Source of the DNA: Occultella glacieicola
GTDB taxonomy: Bacteria > Actinomycetota > Actinomycetes > Actinomycetales > Beutenbergiaceae
Assembly (NCBI RefSeq): GCF_004353825.1
Contig: NZ_SMNA01000002.1
Coordinates: 434,001-498,000 of the forward strand
Direction of reading: 5' to 3'
DNA: 64,000 nt
In this document: positions 62,041-64,000 of the stretch, one piece after another
Position numbering within the stretch: the stretch's first letter is position 1
Layout of the letters: every line of letters begins with the position of its first letter
The notes under the pieces: generated by a model
What the model saw: only the letters and a program-made list of their open reading frames with translations
The model's database searches: none
What the model was told of the DNA's origin: nothing
Position numbers and translations under genes: made by a program

Positions 62041-62349
62041 TCAGATGGCCGCGGCCGGCGCGGTGATCGCGAACGTCGCCATCACCAGCCCGGTCACCGC
62101 CAGGAACGCCACGTCGAAGCCCCGCGACCGGGCCGAGATCCCGTAGGGGCCCGGCCGCGGGGCGACGGCGCGGACGAACGCCAGCACGCCGAGCTCGGCG
62201 GCGAACATGAGCGAGGCCGGCCGGGCGCCGACCAGGAACGACGCGGCCACGATCAGCACCATCGCGAGCAGGGCCACCCACATCACCGCGTGGCTGCGCG
62301 GTTGCGCGGGCAGTGGCACGTCGGCCGGTGCGCTGGTGGGAACGGTCAC
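62041..62349 (-). CDS. DUF3017 family small membrane protein
   Basis: A 102-residue protein with three hydrophobic segments: VMWVALLAMVLIVAASFLVG, SLMFAAELGVLAFVRAV and FDVAFLAVTGLVMATFAITA. RARSRGFDV and PRPGPYG are typical DUF3017 connecting parts. In many actinobacteria this gene neighbours folD or mdh, as here. Function unknown. The open frame continues to 62505, but GTG 62349 is chosen because TAGGCT lies exactly 7 nt upstream and family homology starts near PLPAQPRS. Confidence 0.8.
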   Translation of the reverse strand: MTVPTSAPADVPLPAQPRSHAVMWVALLAMVLIVAASFLVGARPASLMFAAELGVLAFVRAVAPRPGPYGISARSRGFDVAFLAVTGLVMATFAITAPAAAI

Positions 62350-62356
62350 GCATGCG

Positions 62357-62362
62357 AGCCTA
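62357..62362 (-). promoter_or_regulatory. -10 box deciding the DUF3017 start
   Basis: Minus-strand TAGGCT, 7 nt (CGCATGC), then GTG 62349. Confidence 0.55.
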
Positions 62363-62458
62363 CTCGCCGGACAGCGAGGCCCTCGCAGGCCCCCTCCCAG
62401 ACCCCGGCACCGCACGGCGGCGGTGGCCTGTGGACAACGGCCGACCCCTGAATGCCAG

Positions 62459-62483
62459 GCCGTCATGATCGGATCATGACGGC
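62459..62483. repeat. perfect 25-bp palindrome upstream of the Uma2 gene
   Basis: GCCGTCATGATC (62459-62470), one central G, and GATCATGACGGC (62472-62483) are perfect inverted arms, centred 43 bp before ATG 62514. It resembles an operator for a dimeric regulator more than a terminator. Confidence 0.8.
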
Positions 62484-62513
62484 TGGTGACAGGCAGGAGC
62501 GCCAAGGAGCACC

Positions 62514-63068
62514 ATGGGGGTCATGACAGCGATGCCGCGCACCGGCGAGGAATGGACGGTCGATGACCTCGACCGGCTTCCGGACGACGGGCTGCAGTAC
62601 GAGCTGCTCGACGGTTTGCTGCTCGTGACCCCGGCCCCGGTGCTCCTGCATCAGCGCACGATCGGCAACCTGCACCTGCTGCTGCGTGCCGCCTGCACTC
62701 CCGGCTACGAAGTCTTCCTCTCCCCGGTCGACTGGCGGCCGGACCTGCGCACCTCGCTGCAGCCGGACCTGCTCGTGGTCCGCAACGAGGACGTCGCGGT
62801 CAGGAACATCACGGCGCCGCTGGTCCTGGCCGTCGAGGTGCTCTCACCGTCCACTCGGCGCAAAGATCTGGTGCTGAAGCGTCGAAGTACGAGGACAGCG
62901 GCGTGCAGTCCTATTGGGTCGTCGACCCGAAGGCACCGGAGCTGGTCGCCCTCGACCTGGTCGACGGCCGCTACGTCACCACGGACCCTCGCCGGTGACG
63001 AGCGCGCGATCCTCCACCACCCGTTCGACGTCGAGGTGGCGCCGGCGGACCTGATCCGGGCTCCCTGA
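62514..63068 (+). pseudogene. Uma2 family endonuclease-like gene with two compensating frameshifts
   Basis: The frame encodes 184 residues of the Uma2 (DUF820) family, a PD-(D/E)xK nuclease fold. The N-terminal part is normal: WTVDDLDRLPDDGLQYELLDG, SLQPDLLVV with the metal-binding Asp, and LAVEVLSPSTRRKDLVLK with the Glu. From about 62882 to 62984 the family sequence (SKYEDSGVQSYWVVDPKAPE and on) is in another frame, then the original frame resumes with TLAGDERAILHHPFDVEV. One base is missing near 62881 and two near 62984. The present protein lacks the conserved Lys and YWVVD core, so it should be inactive unless these are sequencing errors. AAGGAG precedes ATG 62514. Confidence 0.75.
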
Positions 63069-63118
63069 GCGCGCTCCGCACCGCCCGGGCCGAAGCCTGA
63101 ACGCGTCCACTGCGGGGC

Positions 63119-63124
63119 TACGGT
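63119..63124 (+). promoter_or_regulatory. -10 box of a predicted leaderless reductase transcript
   Basis: TACGGT, 6 nt (GGGAAC), then GTG 63131. Confidence 0.5.
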
Positions 63125-63130
63125 GGGAAC

Positions 63131-64000
63131 GTGAGACTCCCCGCGCCCCGACGTCCGGACCGGATCGTGGTGGTGGGAGCCGGGCTCGCCGGGCTGCGCA
63201 CCGTCGCCGAACTGCGCGCCACCGGGTTCACCGGTCACCTCACCCTGCTCGGCAACGAGGGCCTGCCTCCGTACGACCGGCCACCGCTGTCGAAGGAGCT
63301 CCTCACCCGGACCACGCCGCTGTGGCTCGCCGACGACCTCGGCTACGACCTGGACGGCCTCGCCGACGAGGTGCGGCTCGCCACGGCAGCGCGCGCGCTC
63401 CGCGTGGGTCCGGACGGCCCACGGCTGGACCTGGACGATGGCGCGGAACTCGCCGCGGACGCGGTGGTGGCGGCCACCGGGTCCCGGCCGCTGCGCCCGC
63501 ACGGCTGGGATCACGCGCTGCTGCTGCACTCGGCGAGCGACGCGGACACGCTCCGGGCCGCGATCACGCCCGGCGCCCGGATCGTGGTGGTCGGCGCCGG
63601 CTGGATCGGCGCCGAGGTGGCCGGGGTGGCCGCGGCCGCGGGCGCGTCGGTGACCGTCCTGGAGGCGGGACCCGCTCCCCTGGGCCGGCAACTGGGACCC
63701 GACCTGGGCGGGCGCACCACGCCGTGGTACGCGCAGGCGGGGGTGGACCTGCACACCGGCGCCACGGTCACCCGGGTCGAGCCCGACGGCGTGCACCTCA
63801 CCGATGGCCGCACGTTCGCCGCGGACGTGGTGCTGTGCGCGATCGGGGCCCGCCCGGCCACCGAGTGGCTCGGTGACGCGGTCCGCCGGGAGCCGTCCGG
63901 GCACGTGCGGGTCGACGCCGGTGGGGCCAGCGCCACCCCCGGGGTCTGGGCGGTCGGGGACGTCGCCGCTCGGTCGCATCCGACCCTCGGCGCCGTGCCC
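63131..64000 (+). CDS. FAD-dependent NAD(P)H oxidoreductase (ferredoxin reductase type), 5' part
   Basis: The frame is open from GTG 63131 to the window end (290 codons), so the gene is cut. It encodes a ferredoxin-NAD(P) reductase-like flavoprotein: FAD loop VVVGAGLAGLRTVAELRA near residue 14, PPYDRPPLSKELL near 47, ATGSRP near 116, the NAD loop VVVGAGWIGAEVAG near 154, and VWAVGDVAARSHP near 275. This order matches RhoA/CamA/BphA4-type reductases that serve ferredoxins of oxygenases or P450s; the missing C-terminal domain would follow. GTG 63131 is supported by TACGGT 6 nt upstream. Confidence 0.87.
   Translation, partial: MRLPAPRRPDRIVVVGAGLAGLRTVAELRATGFTGHLTLLGNEGLPPYDRPPLSKELLTRTTPLWLADDLGYDLDGLADEVRLATAARALRVGPDGPRLDLDDGAELAADAVVAATGSRPLRPHGWDHALLLHSASDADTLRAAITPGARIVVVGAGWIGAEVAGVAAAAGASVTVLEAGPAPLGRQLGPDLGGRTTPWYAQAGVDLHTGATVTRVEPDGVHLTDGRTFAADVVLCAIGARPATEWLGDAVRREPSGHVRVDAGGASATPGVWAVGDVAARSHPTLGAVP

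Noticed and set aside
62429-62437. TGTGGACAA, which matches an actinobacterial DnaA box
   Set aside because: It is a single copy with no cluster of boxes, no AT-rich region and no dnaA or dnaN nearby, so it is not evidence of an origin.

Overview
The window is very GC-rich DNA from an actinobacterium, most likely a member of the order Micrococcales (a Beutenbergia/Ruania/Cellulomonas-like organism). This rests on codon composition, dense genes with 4-bp ATGA/GTGA overlaps, and typical actinobacterial genes (DUF3017 protein, UDPGP-type UTP-glucose-1-phosphate uridylyltransferase, LpdA-type flavoprotein). The genus is inference. I see no rRNA, tRNA, CRISPR array, phage or insertion sequence; this looks like core chromosome. 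Both ends cut genes: a fatty acid desaturase on the left and an FAD-dependent reductase on the right.

Layout. 1-3201: desaturase end, sugar porter, NADP/F420-type oxidoreductase. 3254-8641: lpdA-like flavoprotein, divergent from a translationally coupled trio (purine nucleoside phosphorylase, phosphohexomutase, threonine ammonia-lyase). 8642-8990: gene-free, with a hairpin terminator and a compact foldable element. 8991-13083: CYTH protein, deoC and two overlapping aldehyde dehydrogenase genes, the second lacking the catalytic half. 13211-16689: polar amino-acid ABC importer plus an EamA transporter. 16830-31904: TerC protein, then a long minus-strand nucleoside region (adenosine deaminase, two DUF202 proteins, thymidine phosphorylase, cytidine deaminase, BMP-type ABC importer, amidohydrolase, nucleoside hydrolase), then manC and a YihY/YhjD membrane protein. 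31978-42396: RNA-ligase-like phosphoesterase, galactokinase, hexapeptide-repeat protein with an orphan Hsp70, an HTH regulator divergent from an MFS exporter, a MacAB-like ABC exporter and a serine hydrolase. 42448-48634: exonuclease III, galU-like enzyme, and a one-carbon block (folD, glyA, purU). 48761-58742: membrane protein, GH38 alpha-mannosidase and a giant secreted amylase-pullulanase. 58935-64000: HdeD-like protein, malate dehydrogenase, aquaporin with an acidic tail, DUF3017 protein, a frameshifted Uma2 gene and the partial reductase.

How it works together. The importer at 21680-27064 with add, cdd, deoA, PNP, the phosphopentomutase-like mutase, deoC and aldehyde dehydrogenases forms a plausible route from external nucleosides to bases, pentose phosphates, glyceraldehyde-3-phosphate and acetate. 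The glyA-folD pair lies behind a ZTP riboswitch (46981-47062, minus), recognised from its conserved blocks; it senses ZMP/ZTP, the alarm signal of 10-formyl-THF shortage. purU, which consumes 10-formyl-THF, is a close neighbour.

The strongest non-coding signals are the ZTP riboswitch with a 10-nt repeat that could form a competing helix beside the glyA ribosome binding site; many genes whose -10 box lies 6-7 nt before the start codon (predicted leaderless mRNAs); operator-like palindromes at 36594-36641, 41111-41157 and 62459-62483; and the element at 8745-8816. Nothing here proves an entirely new system.
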